From: Serripes groenlandicus
Lineage: Eukaryota > Mollusca > Bivalvia > Cardiida > Cardiidae
Direction of reading: 5' to 3'
NCBI GenBank assembly: GCA_031761405.1
Contig: JASEVX010000007.1
Coordinates: 28,112,859-28,176,858 of the forward strand
Length of the DNA: 64,000 bases
Shown: piece by piece, positions 11,121 through 22,524 of the stretch
How positions within the stretch are numbered: the stretch's first letter is position 1
Layout: the number at the start of each line of letters is the position of its first letter
The notes under the pieces: generated by a model
What the model was told of the DNA's origin: nothing
Database searches by the model: none
What the model saw: the letters and a program-made list of their open reading frames with translations, nothing else
Program-made: the position numbers and the translations under genes

Positions 11121-11363
11121 TTAACCCCTTTCCCACATACGACAAATCTGTATCAAACGATTTTGAACATATCTGGGTAAAACTATAGCAAATATCTTCA
11201 TGAAAGTACGAGTGCAACATAATTGGAAAGAATTGAATACATTGTTGCAAATGGAGAAACTGATCCTTATGAGCAATTTCACCTTTTGCCACAATGTTTT
11301 CAAAGTTTGTATGCATGCTGCAGATTCGTCAAAGTATGTCTGGGGGTGCCGGTAAAGGGTTAA
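11121..11363 (+). mobile_element. TTAA MITE, CCCAC variant
   Basis: TTAACCCCTTTCCCACATAC at the left and GGTAAAGGGTTAA at the right, 243 bp, with a central imperfect hairpin (AAACTGATCC...GAGCAATTT). The two overlapping minus-strand open frames covering it are repeat-derived. Confidence 0.75.
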
Positions 11364-11454
11364 ATACATACAAATTTTCGAAATAAAACAGTATACTGCA
11401 GGAATAGCATTGTGACTTTTTAAAAGTACAAAGTTTAAACAGGGAGTCGAAAAT

Positions 11455-11650
11455 AAAACAGGTCCAGATAAAAAGGGGTATTTAGTTCTTCTTCCCACAA
11501 TTTCTCTCCTATTATTAAAGCAAACCCTATGTTGTGGTACTCAAAAGAATCGTCTCACTGAGACGATTCTTTTGAGTACCCACAACATATGGTTCGATGG
11601 TCAAATAAGCATTTTAGAACAAGTAAAACGCCCCTTATCTAGTGCTCTGT
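11455..11650. mobile_element. Hairpin MITE with a 29-nt stem
   Basis: The outer ends carry CCAGATAAAAAGGGG and CCCCTTATCTAGTGCTCTG. The centre (11,528-11,589) is a near-perfect palindrome built on GTACTCAAAAGAATCGTCTC and its inverse. Copies of the same family lie at about 18.38, 40.2, 50.1 and 59.35 kb. Confidence 0.8.
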
Positions 11651-11857
11651 GTAACTATGTATCCATGCGTTTGCTGTAATATGAAAGCAGTCGAGAGGGA
11701 AGAGGAAACAATGTTTTCTTATGACCTTTGCTCCTTTAACCATAAGTGTATTAGTATGTTGCGTTAACATGCCTACACGCACTATACGAAAAACAGACAA
11801 TAGATGAGGATTTAACCATCTACATTTTGATTTTATCAGGATTTTTTCTACTTACAG

Positions 11858-14800
11858 TTTCAACTATGGGGACGACGGGGAGTATGTATTGAGACGTTTA
11901 TACATTATGTAATTAAATTATTTAATTGCCAATTAATAAGTTTGTTCGATCTGAAATAAATTAATTTGACAATTAAACCCTTACTATTATTTACAGCATC
12001 AAATATATGTTATTTTTTTATTTATTTATTTATCTTTATTTCATCCAATTCAGAAGATAACATTTATAATACAATAAGACAAAAAATACTGTATTCTACA
12101 ACAAAAAAGGGGATATACATGTCATTATTTACACGAGTACATGTGACGGCACGAACCCCTAAATTGCAGAATCAGTTGTACCTTATGCACAACTATCTGT
12201 CTTTCAGGAAACCAACATAATGGCTTCTGCGAAATGTATCGACCCAGATCAGCCTGCGCAGACTGATCCGGGCCGACACATTCCGTCTCAGGGGGATAGA
12301 GGTATAGAATAATGTTTCCTGAAACAGATAAACCAGAAAAGGCGAAAAGCGTCTATCCGGATAAGCCCGTGCGGCATGCTTAGGCTGATCCGTGTCAAGG
12401 TTGTAAGAAGATTCTGTCTACTAATCACCGGAAGATTCTGATAATATTGAGCAGATGTACCGGCATTTATTTAAACAGTGTTGGTTCAGATCAGGCTGAT
12501 TTGAACTCACAGTGTTAAGGAATGCCAATGTGTTTATATTCCCACGCACGTGTTCATATGGTGTGGCGAACACATTTTGAAAATATCCAACTTTATAGGT
12601 GGTCGCCCGATTTTGAAACCATTTCAAATAAATAATCAGTGGGTGGTTTTCTACCAGTAGCTCGGTCGGTAGCGACGTGTGCTGTCAATCCAGGGGTTGT
12701 GAGTTCGAATCCCGGCTCGGCCAACTTTCTTTCCGACGTTTGACAAAAGTCAATGCGACATGCGTCATTTGTCCTCCACCAATGGGCTAAGTCTATGTGG
12801 GAAAGCAGCCAGTTACTTAGGAAGATTGTTGTGTGGAGTACTGGTGTGTGAAAAAAAACCAGGAAACACATGAGTAGGTGAACTGTTAAAAACGGCGTTA
12901 AACCCCAATCAATCAATCTACCACAATAGCTAAAACGAACATGGTTAAGAAAAAATATGGCCTCCAGCTTAACAGTTACAGTTCATCTCCATATCAAGTG
13001 GTGGAATCAGGTCTTAAACGATCTAGGATCTTCAATGGTTTGTTTTCATTCCAGACTGTAATGACGAAGTCATCATCATTGCGACTTTGTGCCCACTCCT
13101 GTTTTTCGTCGGCTTACTGCTTGGATGTGTCGTCATCGTCTATACACCATCTCTTTACAGGTAATATAAAAATGTCGAACCATCTATTTTTTCATGACAG
13201 AGTATTATTCGAGCAATAAGAACCTCTGCTGTGATGTTTTCTTGGCTTACTTATCTCTGTTATAAACTACTAGTACATGTATATGAAATGATTGAAACGT
13301 TGCAGGAAAAGAAGAAATTGTTCGTTTGGTCGACGATCTTATAAAGGCAAATTCCTGCTGCCATAGAGTTAATTAAGCAAAATAGTACATACGATGTCTA
13401 CAGAAATTGAAAAAGTATAAAGATGAAACAAAAATTAAATTAGAATGTGTCTCTAAATCCCTTTCGACGTCGAGTTATTGCGATCCACTACAACATGTAC
13501 ATTCTAGTTAACGTATACACAATGTCCACAAAACTGTATGTCGTTAGTAAAAGCCATCATGGTATACACATTTACTACTATGACCACTTATTTATACACG
13601 TTTTCGATATAGTACATACTAGGCAATAGGATATAAAATGATGACGCTAATGCAAGATTTTAGTCGTTTATTTCAAACAACACGACGCAAAACATGTCAT
13701 CTTTACTTTGTCATTGCGATTAATTTAGCATCTCTCACAACGTAGCGTGAAATTTACGAGACTTCCGGTTAATCTCCTGTTTTTTTACGAAGCCAGTAGC
13801 CAGGTCATATGAAAACTGACATTCGGGGTTAAGGGACCTGCGAAGATCTAGATCAGTCGGAGCATCCCCACACCATTTACCAGACTTTTCTCTGTAAGCT
13901 TTATCTTTAAACAATCATCACCAGGCACGAAATCCTATGTGTAACAATTACGACAAGAAACCGACATGACAAATATATACTTCACGATGATATTGTCTTT
14001 AAGTGGAAAACCTTTAATGTCGGTTTTAGTGTCACGCGGCTCAAATGTTGTTGCTATTTATTTTATCTAGGAAACTCCGGTATGGAAAGAAACATATGTG
14101 CAAATTATGTTGTTACTTTACCAACTGTCATCGGCAGAAACCACCCGCCGACCACACGAGGAAAAGGCACACGGTAGAGAATGTTCGGTATTATGCGGAA
14201 ATAGACGAGGTAAGTCGGAATATTTTTTCGGTTTGATTGACGCCGCGCAGTATGGGATAGGTTTTAATTGTGTACTATGGGGTGACGTAATCGAAAAGGG
14301 AGCAACCAACATTATTATTGTAAAGAAAAACTCGGTTATACCTTTGAAAAAAACCCAAAGCTTTATGAATAAATAAATTGTATAAAATTATTTAAGAAAC
14401 AGCAAGATACAACATACGTATGTCTCTACCGTTACAAAACTTTAGACACATGTAATTTCGCTGTAAAATTCATTGGATTCTTACTCGGTTTTTCATGTTT
14501 CGTTCGAGATGAACGATTCGTACCAACTGGTTTTCGTTCTTTGCTTTGGGGAACTGACTTGACCGTTTTCTTTTGTTTATTTTTCATTTCATTTCTTCTG
14601 GCATGTTCAAAACGATTAAACTGACATAACAAACAAATAAAACAGACTTAATCATTCTTGCTATATGTTGACTATACATGTGGACTTTCATAGTTCTCAA
14701 TCTTGATCATAGATATCTTTAATTTACTTCGTATTTTTTGTTTATATACTCCCGTTTTTGCTATATCATACTTCTGCTAAACTGGAAGGAGAATAGACTT

Positions 14801-17088
14801 CCCGCTCTCCTTCCAAAGCTTGTGTCACACTTAACTTATAACTAGAGGCAATAAACCTTAAAATATGTTAATATGTTATTATGTTATTGGTAAAAAGAAA
14901 CTTGAGAAACTTCAGCTTGTATGACACATTATAGTTGCAGTGAATGTTAAGGAAACAGTAAACCAAATGGTTATAGGACTTAACTTGTCATTTCTCGACT
15001 AAATTTCACATGTTGAATATCACATAGATAAAAGCATATAACACGTTTAATCCCTACGTCAATATTGACGCTTACTGCTCTTGGTATATAGGCTATGGTA
15101 GCCAGGTGAGCAATTATAGGCACATCTTGGCCTTCTTGTTTAAAATAAAGGGACATTTGGCCTTCTTGTTCGAAATTTTTACGTCCTGTCTGTTTGCACA
15201 GGTTATTTAAATGTACTGAACTGCATCTGATTCCTTTAAGTCATGCTTCAAACGTTGATGCTTTGCATCAACATTCTTCTTGTTACCATCTGGTGTAAAG
15301 TTAAGTACTTGTCAATGTGAGAGCTTTTAATATTGCTCGTGTAAATTGAACTGTCGCATGATTAATTCATAACAAGGTCAGTTTATATACGCAACAGTTT
15401 ATGTATAGAGTATTTAAAAGAATCAGTTAAAGCTCCACTATCTACCGATTTTGATATACTAGGATAAATGGACCAGCAGTACTGGTTACTTAACCAGGAA
15501 ACTCTGTTTTATAACTAAATTATCGTTGAAAGCGACGTAAAACACCATACAAACAGAAAACAAAACGTGTTTGCTGTGAAAAATGTAAACTTTCCTATCG
15601 ACATCCCGTGACATTCAATGTCAATTTCAAGAATGAACCCTATGTTTGCAAGTCAAGTTTATTTTAACCAAACGTAAAACTCGATTGAATATGCAAAAAA
15701 TCTCCTTTATTCTTGTGTGATTATAACTTCATTTTAAAAAATAATTGTTAAATATGCATTTTTTGTTTTAAATATTGAACTGTCGTACATTGAATACGTT
15801 AACGGCCGTATAACTCAACGAAATTAACTTGATTCTGAATTTGAAGCAAAGGTTTATTTTATCATGACGCAGGTGTATTTTTTATTCAACTTGGCTTTTG
15901 TGGACAGTGTAGATTCATACCAGCATGTGCATCTACAGCCTGATCAAGATCTATATTGTTCACACGTATATAAGCTAGTTAGAACTGTCAACTTGTGAAG
16001 ATTATGAAAATACAGAAAAGAACACAGGCTTATCTGAACTTAAGACTTAAACATTGTAGAAAAGGCTTTCCCTCCTGGTGTCAGGATAAATGGACCGGTT
16101 GTACTGGTACAGTTACTCAGGAAACGTCTTGATTTAACTAAATTGTTGTTAAAAGCGAAGTTTACGAAATTAAATGCATACCAATTTACTAGTACATGCC
16201 ATAACGATAAATAAGGGGAGGAGATCAATCAAGGCGTCAGTGTTGGTTCTTGCCAGACGCACTATTTGTTTAAAGTACGCCGGTACAAGACTTGATCCTT
16301 TTCATCATACGACAATTCCACAATTGAATAGATAACCTATGACTAAAATTGAAAAACATTGTGGTAAAAGGAGAAATTGCTCGTTTTGAGCAATTTTTAC
16401 TTTTTCACTATGTTTTCAAAAAACCGTCTGCTGCAGAGGCGTCAGAAAGCTTCAATATGAGGGAAAGGGTAAATTAATGCCATGTTCCTCAACATCTGTT
16501 GCGTCCTCGACTTATTGACATTATAGATTTACAGTGTGACCCAGTAACATCTTTGCTTAGATCACTTACATTTGGTAATAATTTCGTGTTACCAAACTAA
16601 AAAATATATAATAGGTTTTTGTTTTCACTTTGCAGACGGCAATACCTCGGAACCTCCCACAAAATAACGGCGAACCAAGAAAAAATTACGAGGACGTCAC
16701 CGAAATCGGAAACGAACATCGGTATTCGGACATAAAACCCGCAGGAAGAAATTATGAAGATGTGACGGAACCAACCGATGAATCTAACAAATGCGAACCG
16801 GACACACAACCGATCTATTTCATTCTGGAACCAAACACGTATAAACGACTTCCGGTTAGAATGTACACGGAGTCCGTAGTTCAGAATGAAGACAATGTGT
16901 ACTTCATACTAGAACCAGGCTCGAATAATGTGAAGCCAACGTTTGAAACGCCATCGAGTACTTCGGACCACACGTACTTCGTACTCGAGCCGGGTAACCT
17001 GACCCAGGAATCACTTAGTGTTGAAGCATACGCCGTCAGTGTTCTTGGTGATAACCATGCGCGTTACATCTTGGAACAAGAAGTGTAA
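11858..17088 (+). CDS. Receptor A: single-pass membrane protein, 3' part
   Basis: Four exons join in frame: 11,858-11,881 (24-nt microexon), 13,055-13,160, 14,071-14,209 and 16,636-17,088 (stop TAA). All have AG acceptors and GT donors; phases run 1-1, 1-2, 2-0, 0. The second exon encodes a transmembrane helix (IIIATLCPLLFFVGLLLGCV) preceded by CNDEV. The third is basic and Cys/His-rich (KLRYGKKHMCKLCCYF), as expected of a juxtamembrane segment. The last exon is a 150-residue tail with two NYEDVTE motifs and repeated tyrosine motifs (IYFILEPN, VYFILEPG, TYFVLEPG, RYILEQ), plausible SH2-binding sites. The 5' exons with signal peptide and ectodomain are not established. Receptor B downstream shares phase pattern and tail motif, so the two are probably paralogues. 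I do not recognise a named family; function in signalling is inferred. Confidence 0.75.
12240..12402. mobile_element. MITE fragment, GATCAG family
   Basis: Contains GTATCGACCCAGATCAGCCT, GGGCCGACACATTCCGTCTC and AGGCTGATCCGTGTCAAGG, matching the interior of the 4,583-4,805 element. It lies in the receptor A intron after the microexon. Confidence 0.55.
12656..12919 (+). mobile_element. tRNA-derived SINE with CAAT-rich tail
   Basis: The head has AGCTCGGTCGGTAGCGACG and a B-box region GAGTTCGAATCCCGGCTCGG. The body contains GGGCTAAGTCTATGTGGGAA, and the tail ends GGCGTTAAACCCCAATCAAT. The same family occurs in reverse at 19,017-19,321 and forward at about 54.84 kb. It lies in a receptor A intron. 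Confidence 0.8.
14430..16290. other. Receptor A intron 3, mostly unremarkable
   Basis: Within the intron at 14,210-16,635 I see no exon or RNA gene. Short repeat traces at about 15,420-15,560 and 16,060-16,230 (ATAAATGGACCAG..., TACTGGTTACTT..., GGAAACTCTG) match the SINE group seen at 25.4-25.9 kb. Confidence 0.5.
16295..16471 (+). mobile_element. TTAA MITE with degraded left end
   Basis: The left end is eroded (CCTTTTCATCATACGACAATT); the hairpin GAAATTGCTCGTTTTGAGCA and the right end GAGGGAAAGGG are intact. It sits about 165 bp upstream of the receptor A tail exon. Confidence 0.65.
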
Positions 17089-17340
17089 TTGCTGATTAGA
17101 GTGTCCAGAGCTGTCCAGTCCTTTCTCACGAACAACACACATGTAGCATAGCAGGCGACTTATCAATGAATAAGGTTGAAAACATTGTGACAAAAGGAGT
17201 TATTACTTATTATGAGCAATTGCTCCTTTTGTTAAAACGTTTTTTCAAAGGCGTCTCCTGCAGATGCAATCTCATTTAAACCAGATCTTAACTCACACGC
17301 TCGTACATATACATACATAGAAGTATTTTTGGTTCTGATT

Positions 17341-17570
17341 TTAACCCTTTCCCTCATACGGCAATTCTGCAGCAGACGACTTTGAACGTATTTTGTCAAA
17401 AAATAGAAAGTCTCCATAATTGAATGGATAACCTATGACAAAAAGTGGAAAACATTGTGGCAAAAGGAGAAATTGCACGTTTTGTGCAATTTCTTCTTTT
17501 GTAACTATGTTTTCAAAAAGCCGTCTGCTGCAGAGGCGTCAGAAAGCGTCTATATGATGGAAAGGGTTAA
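17341..17570 (+). mobile_element. TTAA MITE, full length
   Basis: 230 bp, TTAA-bounded. The hairpin is of the GCACG...TGTGC type, in which both stem arms differ from the GCTCG...GAGC type. The terminus is slightly altered (TATATGATGGAAAGGGTTAA). It follows the receptor A stop codon by about 250 bp. Confidence 0.85.
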
Positions 17571-18379
17571 TGAGATTGCTGCAGACGCGCCAACATTCAT
17601 CCTCCTGTGGGAAAGAGTATATTTACTTCAAAGATAAAATGTGCTACGCCAATCTAAATACGACCTTTGGGACTCTTCGAATGACGGAGACCTAGAACAG
17701 GCGGCGGTTACACACCATCTAGTCAAGATCGTCCTCAAGTCGAATAATTATCATGGGGAGTTTCCAGCGAAAACTGACTATGCAGGAATGCAGTTGACTC
17801 GTACTTGTGATTATTTGGACCGCAATACACGAAAAGTGACCGGCGGAGGTTTTTTTATTTGTTATCTTATTGCATATATATATATTTGAATTAACTGGGT
17901 TGGACGAGTTCCTTCGGCAAAGTGGATAGAAGGAACATTATCAAAGCATCAACACACAGCCCTTCCCAGATACATGCTGCGGGCGAAAAAATTGTAACAA
18001 ATTTAGAAATCGATTAAAACGAGCAATGTCTCCTTTTGTTGCATGTGGGAAGGGTTTAACGGCGATTTCGCTCAGATGGCATAATTTATACAGTCCGTTA
18101 TTAGTCTTAACACTTCTCAGAGTGGAGGAAAGACACAGGCTGATCTAGATTTATGCTGATCTGGATTTATGCTTATCTAGATATATGCTAATCTGGATCT
18201 TTACTGATCTGAATCTAAGCTCTGCAATGAATTACAGTGTTCAAGAATCATCTCACAAATAGTGTCCATTTTTATTTCAAATGCATGAATGTTCAAGTAT
18301 ATTTATTATCGCCACTTGCCAAAACAAGTGAACTGATCTTTTTCCCATACTATTTATCTTTTTACTCAACCAAATCCTG

Positions 18380-18505
18380 TGTAGTGGGTACTCAATAATA
18401 CGGTCTCACTGAGACGATTCTTTTGAGTACCCACATCATAGGGTTTGAACGTCATATGAGGGTTTAAGAAGATGAAAAATGCCCCTAATCTAGAGCTCGG
18501 TGCCG
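18380..18505. mobile_element. Hairpin MITE copy
   Basis: GTGGGTACTCAATAATACGG and its partner GAGACGATTCTTTTGAGTAC form an imperfect stem. The right end CCCCTAATCTAGAGCTCGG matches the family described at 11,455-11,650. A TTAA MITE starts immediately after it. Confidence 0.7.
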
Positions 18506-18736
18506 TTAACCCTTTCCCTCATACAACAATTCTGCAGCAGACGACTTTTACCATATTTTGTCAAAACATAGAAAATCTCTATAATTGAATGGATAACCTA
18601 TGACTAAAAGTGGAAAACATTGTGGCAAAAGGAGAAATTGCTCGTTTTGAGCAATTTCTTTTTTTTGTCACTATGTTTTCAAAAAGCCGTCTGCTGCAGA
18701 GGCGTCAGAAAGCGTCTATATGAGGGAAAGGGTTAA
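18506..18736 (+). mobile_element. TTAA MITE, full length
   Basis: 231 bp with TTAA on both sides, GCTCG-type hairpin and intact CCCTTTCCCTCAT/ATGAGGGAAAGGG termini. Confidence 0.85.
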
Positions 18737-19012
18737 TCGCCTCGTTGGTATATTCAAGCGAATAGTGTTTACAGCGTCCCGTCCGCCTCGAGAGCGGGAG
18801 ACCAGGGTTCAACCCCGGGTCCCGGGTCATGTCATACCAAAGACTGTAGAAATGGTAGTAGTAGCTTCATAAAAATAATGAAAATAAACAGTTTGGGTCA
18901 ATCATGATTAATGCTTTAATAGCGCTTCTTTTCTATTAGAACTATTATCTCAGCGGTACAACTGGGAGGATCAATTAGTGGGGATTTATACCTGGGATTT
19001 CGCTAGGGGAAG

Positions 19013-19016
<4 letters not shown>

Positions 19017-19060
<44 letters not shown>

Positions 19061-19075
19061 GTGATTGATTGATTG
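19017..19075. repeat. GATT microsatellite
   Basis: About 14 tetranucleotide repeats with one GAGT interruption. It is the expanded tail of the SINE at 19,017-19,321. Confidence 0.9.
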
Positions 19076-19321
19076 GGTTTTAACGCCGTTTTTAACAATT
19101 TCTCAGTTATATCACGGCGGCCAGTTCACCTACTCATGCATTTCCTGGTTTTCTCACACCAGTACTCCACACAACAATCTTCCCAAGCAACTGGCTGCTT
19201 TTCTACATAGACTTAGCCCATTGGTGGAAGACGAATGACGCATGTCGCATTGACTTTTGTCAATCGTCGGAAAGAAAGTTGGCCGAGCCGGGATTCGAAC
19301 TCACAGCCCCTGGATTGACAG
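19017..19321 (-). mobile_element. tRNA-derived SINE with perfect 15-bp target duplication
   Basis: The sequence GCTAGGGGAAGATGA occurs at 19,002-19,016 and again at 19,322-19,336, bounding a reverse-oriented SINE. It has a long GATT microsatellite tail (19,017-19,075), a body with CTACATAGACTTAGCCCATT and a head with CGAGCCGGGATTCGAACTC. The perfect duplication indicates a young insertion. Confidence 0.9.
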
Positions 19322-19339
19322 GCTAGGGGAAGATGAGCT

Positions 19340-20060
19340 CGAGTACATTTCAAAACTGTCATCAAATACAAACACAAAGTATACAGACATCATCGTTGTA
19401 TATTTATTTCATATTTATGTTGTCCTTCTATAAGTAAAATTATATCTTTTAATTAAGAAGAATGATAGCAAAATATTACAAATTAACTTAGCAGCTTGTA
19501 TTAAAGAAGCATTTAAACTTCGAAAAATGTTAAGCTTTTATTAGAATAGCTTTTGAAATTCGGAAAATGTGTATTGATCAAGATGAAGTAGAATACCTAA
19601 ATAATGCATAACGATCGTACTCTGCTAGATATGACATGTATCAATATGCATTGACTTGTATATTTAATTGTATGTATATTGATATGTGTGTTTGCCATAC
19701 TTTCATTGAAAGAAATTGGCAAATGGCCAAAGGCATCTACATGCCGACAAAACTATTTTGGCAGTAAATGTTGAAAAACCGTGTCAATTGAGAGTCATGA
19801 TGAAAATGTACAAAATTTGGCTTACTGGGTATGTATGTAAAACTGAAGCATAAACGATCAATATTTAGATGTTTATGGTACTGGAAAGTGAAATTATTAC
19901 TCTAATTTTATCCCCGAATTAGGATTCTAATATTTCAAGAAAACTTTTGAACAATTTGAAAACGTTGACTATAATGTCTATTTTCTGGAGTTCAGCACCT
20001 TTAATAATGCACGACGATACTCTGCTAGATATGACATGTACAGGGGCGTATCTTGGCAAT
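19340..20060. other. AT-rich intergenic stretch
   Basis: No gene or clear element. Words such as GATACTCTGCTAGATATGAC and TATATTAATATGCATTGACT recur at about 19.6 kb and again at about 20.0 and 20.38 kb, so part of this stretch was duplicated locally around the repeat at 20,087. Confidence 0.4.
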
Positions 20061-20086
20061 AATCAATGTGTAGGCCATCTTGTGAG

Positions 20087-20300
20087 AAAATCAACATTAT
20101 GGACTCTGCGTAAAGTATCGATCCGGATCAGCCTAAGCATGCCACACAGGCGTACCCGGATATACGGTTTTCGCCTCCTGTGGATTTTCTGTTTTAGGAA
20201 TCACTACTCTATCTATCCCCACTTAGACGGAATGTGTCGGCCGGATCAGTCTGCGCGGACAGCGCATGCTGATCTGGCCGATACATTAAGCAGATGTGTA
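20087..20300. mobile_element. MITE, GATCAG family
   Basis: Left arm ATTATGGACTCTGCGTAAAG then TATCGATCCGGATCAGCC; right arm GCTGATCTGGCCGATACATT. Same family as 4,583-4,805. The 148-codon frame across it is a by-product. Confidence 0.6.
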
Positions 20301-20510
20301 TCGCCGCAGCTGCATTTTAGAAAAAAATGTGTAGGCACGTGCCTACAGTGCCTAAAGGGAGCTACGCCCCTGATGTATATTAATATGCATTGACTTGTAT
20401 ATTTGATTGTATGTATATTGCTATGTGTGTTTGCCATACTTTCATTTAAAGTAATTTGTAAATGGCCAAATGCACATCTATTTGCCCATTAATAATAACA
20501 TTTAGTTATA

Positions 20511-20547
20511 CCAGGGACGTAGATTATCTACGTCCCTGGTTATACGA
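20511..20547. repeat. Perfect short palindrome
   Basis: ACCAGGGACGTAGAT is followed directly by its inverse ATCTACGTCCCTGGT with a very small centre. It is probably the remnant of a hairpin MITE. Confidence 0.7.
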
Positions 20548-20677
20548 TACGATCATTTAACGCTTTCCCACATCAACGCTTTCTGACGCCTCAGAAGCAG
20601 TCGACTTTTGAAAAGTCTCCATTTCAGTTCTATTAATGTTTAGAATTCAACACTCTTCTGATTGAGTCTTTCCCACA

Positions 20678-20965
20678 TACAAACCACATATAAATACAAA
20701 CAACATACAAACCACATATAAATACAAACCACATATAAAGACAAACCACATATAAACCACATACAAACCGCATATAAATACAAACCACATATAAATACAA
20801 ACAACATACAAACCGCATATAAATACAAACCACATATAAAAACAAACCACATCTAAACCACATACAAACCGCATATAAATACAAACCACATATAAAAACA
20901 AACCACATATAAACCACATACAAACCGCATATAAATACAAACCACATACAAACCACATACAACAC
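20678..20965. repeat. Degenerate tandem array of ACAAACCACAT units
   Basis: ACAAACCACATATAAATACA and shorter variants repeat for about 290 bp. Three minus-strand frames rich in Trp/Phe/Val/Cys are open through it; they reflect the repeat, not a protein. It interrupts a TTAA MITE of the CCCAC type: the flanking TCTGATTGAGTCTTTCCCAC is seen on the left and a similar piece on the right. Confidence 0.8.
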
Positions 20966-21376
20966 TCTTCAGATTGAGCCTTTCCGAGATACAACACAAA
21001 TGCAGCAGACATATTAATTAGAAAACATCTAGACAATGAAATTGAATAACTCTATATAATTATGAAAGCATGATTTGTTATAGAGTTGAAAAAGAAGTTT
21101 TCATTACTTTAATACTTTTTTTCCATTTGCCACTTTATTTCACAAGACGTCTGTGTGCAGATGCATCAACACGTGTCAGAATGTTGGAAAGGGTTAATCT
21201 AGTATAAGTATGCGTTACCTGCAATTTCCTCAAAATTACATTAAATTACCCGAAACGAAAGGCAAACCGTACTTCCCGATTGTTGAGAAGAGAAAAACCC
21301 ACACATTTATGAACAAGCAATAAAAGAGTAACACACACACACTCGTCTATGTATTCTTCTTGTCAAAAGCTTAGTT

Positions 21377-21606
21377 TTAACCCTTTCCCTCATATAGACG
21401 CTTTTCGACGCCTCTGCAGCAGACGGCATTTTGAAAACATAGTGACAAAAGAAGAAATTGCATAAAACGTGCAATTTCTCCTTTTGCCGCAATGTTTTCC
21501 ACTTTTTGTCATAGGTTATCCATTCAACTATGGAGATTGTCTATGTGTTGACAAAACATGTTCAAAGTCGTCTGCTGCAAAATTGTCGTATCAAGGAAAG
21601 GGTTAA
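21377..21606 (-). mobile_element. TTAA MITE, full length
   Basis: 230 bp, reverse orientation, TTAA at both ends. The hairpin is AAATTGCATAAAACGTGCAATTT with one unpaired position. The last terminus is slightly altered (TATCAAGGAAAGGGTTAA). Confidence 0.85.
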
Positions 21607-21944
21607 TACACCAATAAAACACTCCTTGATGTGCTGTAATTGAGTCGGGCCTTCAAAGTTTGTTTTATTTTTTACAATTTACGACCATTCACATCAAATT
21701 GCATACTCGTATATGTAAACACGAGCGTATTCCGGGTTTTTGTATACGAATATGATTTTATAGTTTGACTGTTCGAATCCGATGCGCTACCATGAAATAT
21801 GTAACGGGGGAATATCAAGACTAATATGAGCAGTTTCCCACTCCGGGAAACAACCTTAACGGAAGTATTACACCTGTGGGACAGGTTTGCAAGCAAAACA
21901 ATCTAACGGATCCAAATAGAAACTGACGCTTCTAGAAAACTAAT

Positions 21945-22205
21945 TGGCGAGTGTAGGGCCAGATCAGATTTCTTGAAATGCGCTGGCTGATCTGGATCTA
22001 CGCTGGTAGAAAATGTCGAACGGTTGGTTTTCACAGAGTACCGCTTTTATGTATATAAAGTTACCTTTATATGATAACCGTATTCCAGAGTAGTTCAAGA
22101 TGTTTGCCCGACTAATTGGCGAACATCGAAGATCCAGATCTGAGTGCTTAAAGGCGCAGACTGACCTGGATCTTCGCTGGACGCAAATCACTACAGGTAG
22201 GTTTT
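21945..22205. repeat. Interspersed repeat, CTGATCTGGATC family
   Basis: Two related blocks carry AGATCAGATTTC...CTGATCTGGATCTACGCTGG and GATCCAGATCTGAG...CTGACCTGGATCTTCGCTGG. The same words occur near 18.13-18.23, 26.58-26.66 and 62.09-62.18 kb. The element class is not clear. Confidence 0.5.
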
Positions 22206-22524
22206 TCTACCACGAAACCCGTGTTATTGTTGGCTGGTTCATTGAGCACGAATAAGGATACCATATTGTTTACATACAGTAACACGTCTATATATGTTAA
22301 AGGTGTAAATTCAGGTGTGTTGGACGGTATTATTTATATCAAATATTTACGAAAAATAGAGTGTACACATTCTTTTGTACTTTTGTCATGCATTTTGTAT
22401 AAAGCAGATAATAGATGTTTGTGTATTTCATTGGATATGTGATAGAGTGGAATTTTGTGTATTTAAATAATCTATCAATTTTAAAACTATAAGGACGACT
22501 TCTTTAAGAAAAGGATCATTTGAA

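Noticed and set aside
14118..14312. Minus-strand frame across the receptor A juxtamembrane exon
   Set aside because: It is the antisense of an exon with good splice sites and phase on the plus strand.
17641..17889. 82-codon plus-strand frame (MLRQSKYDLWDSS...)
   Set aside because: No recognised domain, no splice context linking it to receptor A and an AT-repeat C-terminus; it may be a repeat relic, but the sequence alone cannot support a gene.
20633..21036. Three Trp/Phe/Cys-rich minus-strand frames resembling a membrane protein
   Set aside because: They translate a short degenerate tandem repeat (ACAAACCACAT) flanked by MITE sequence.
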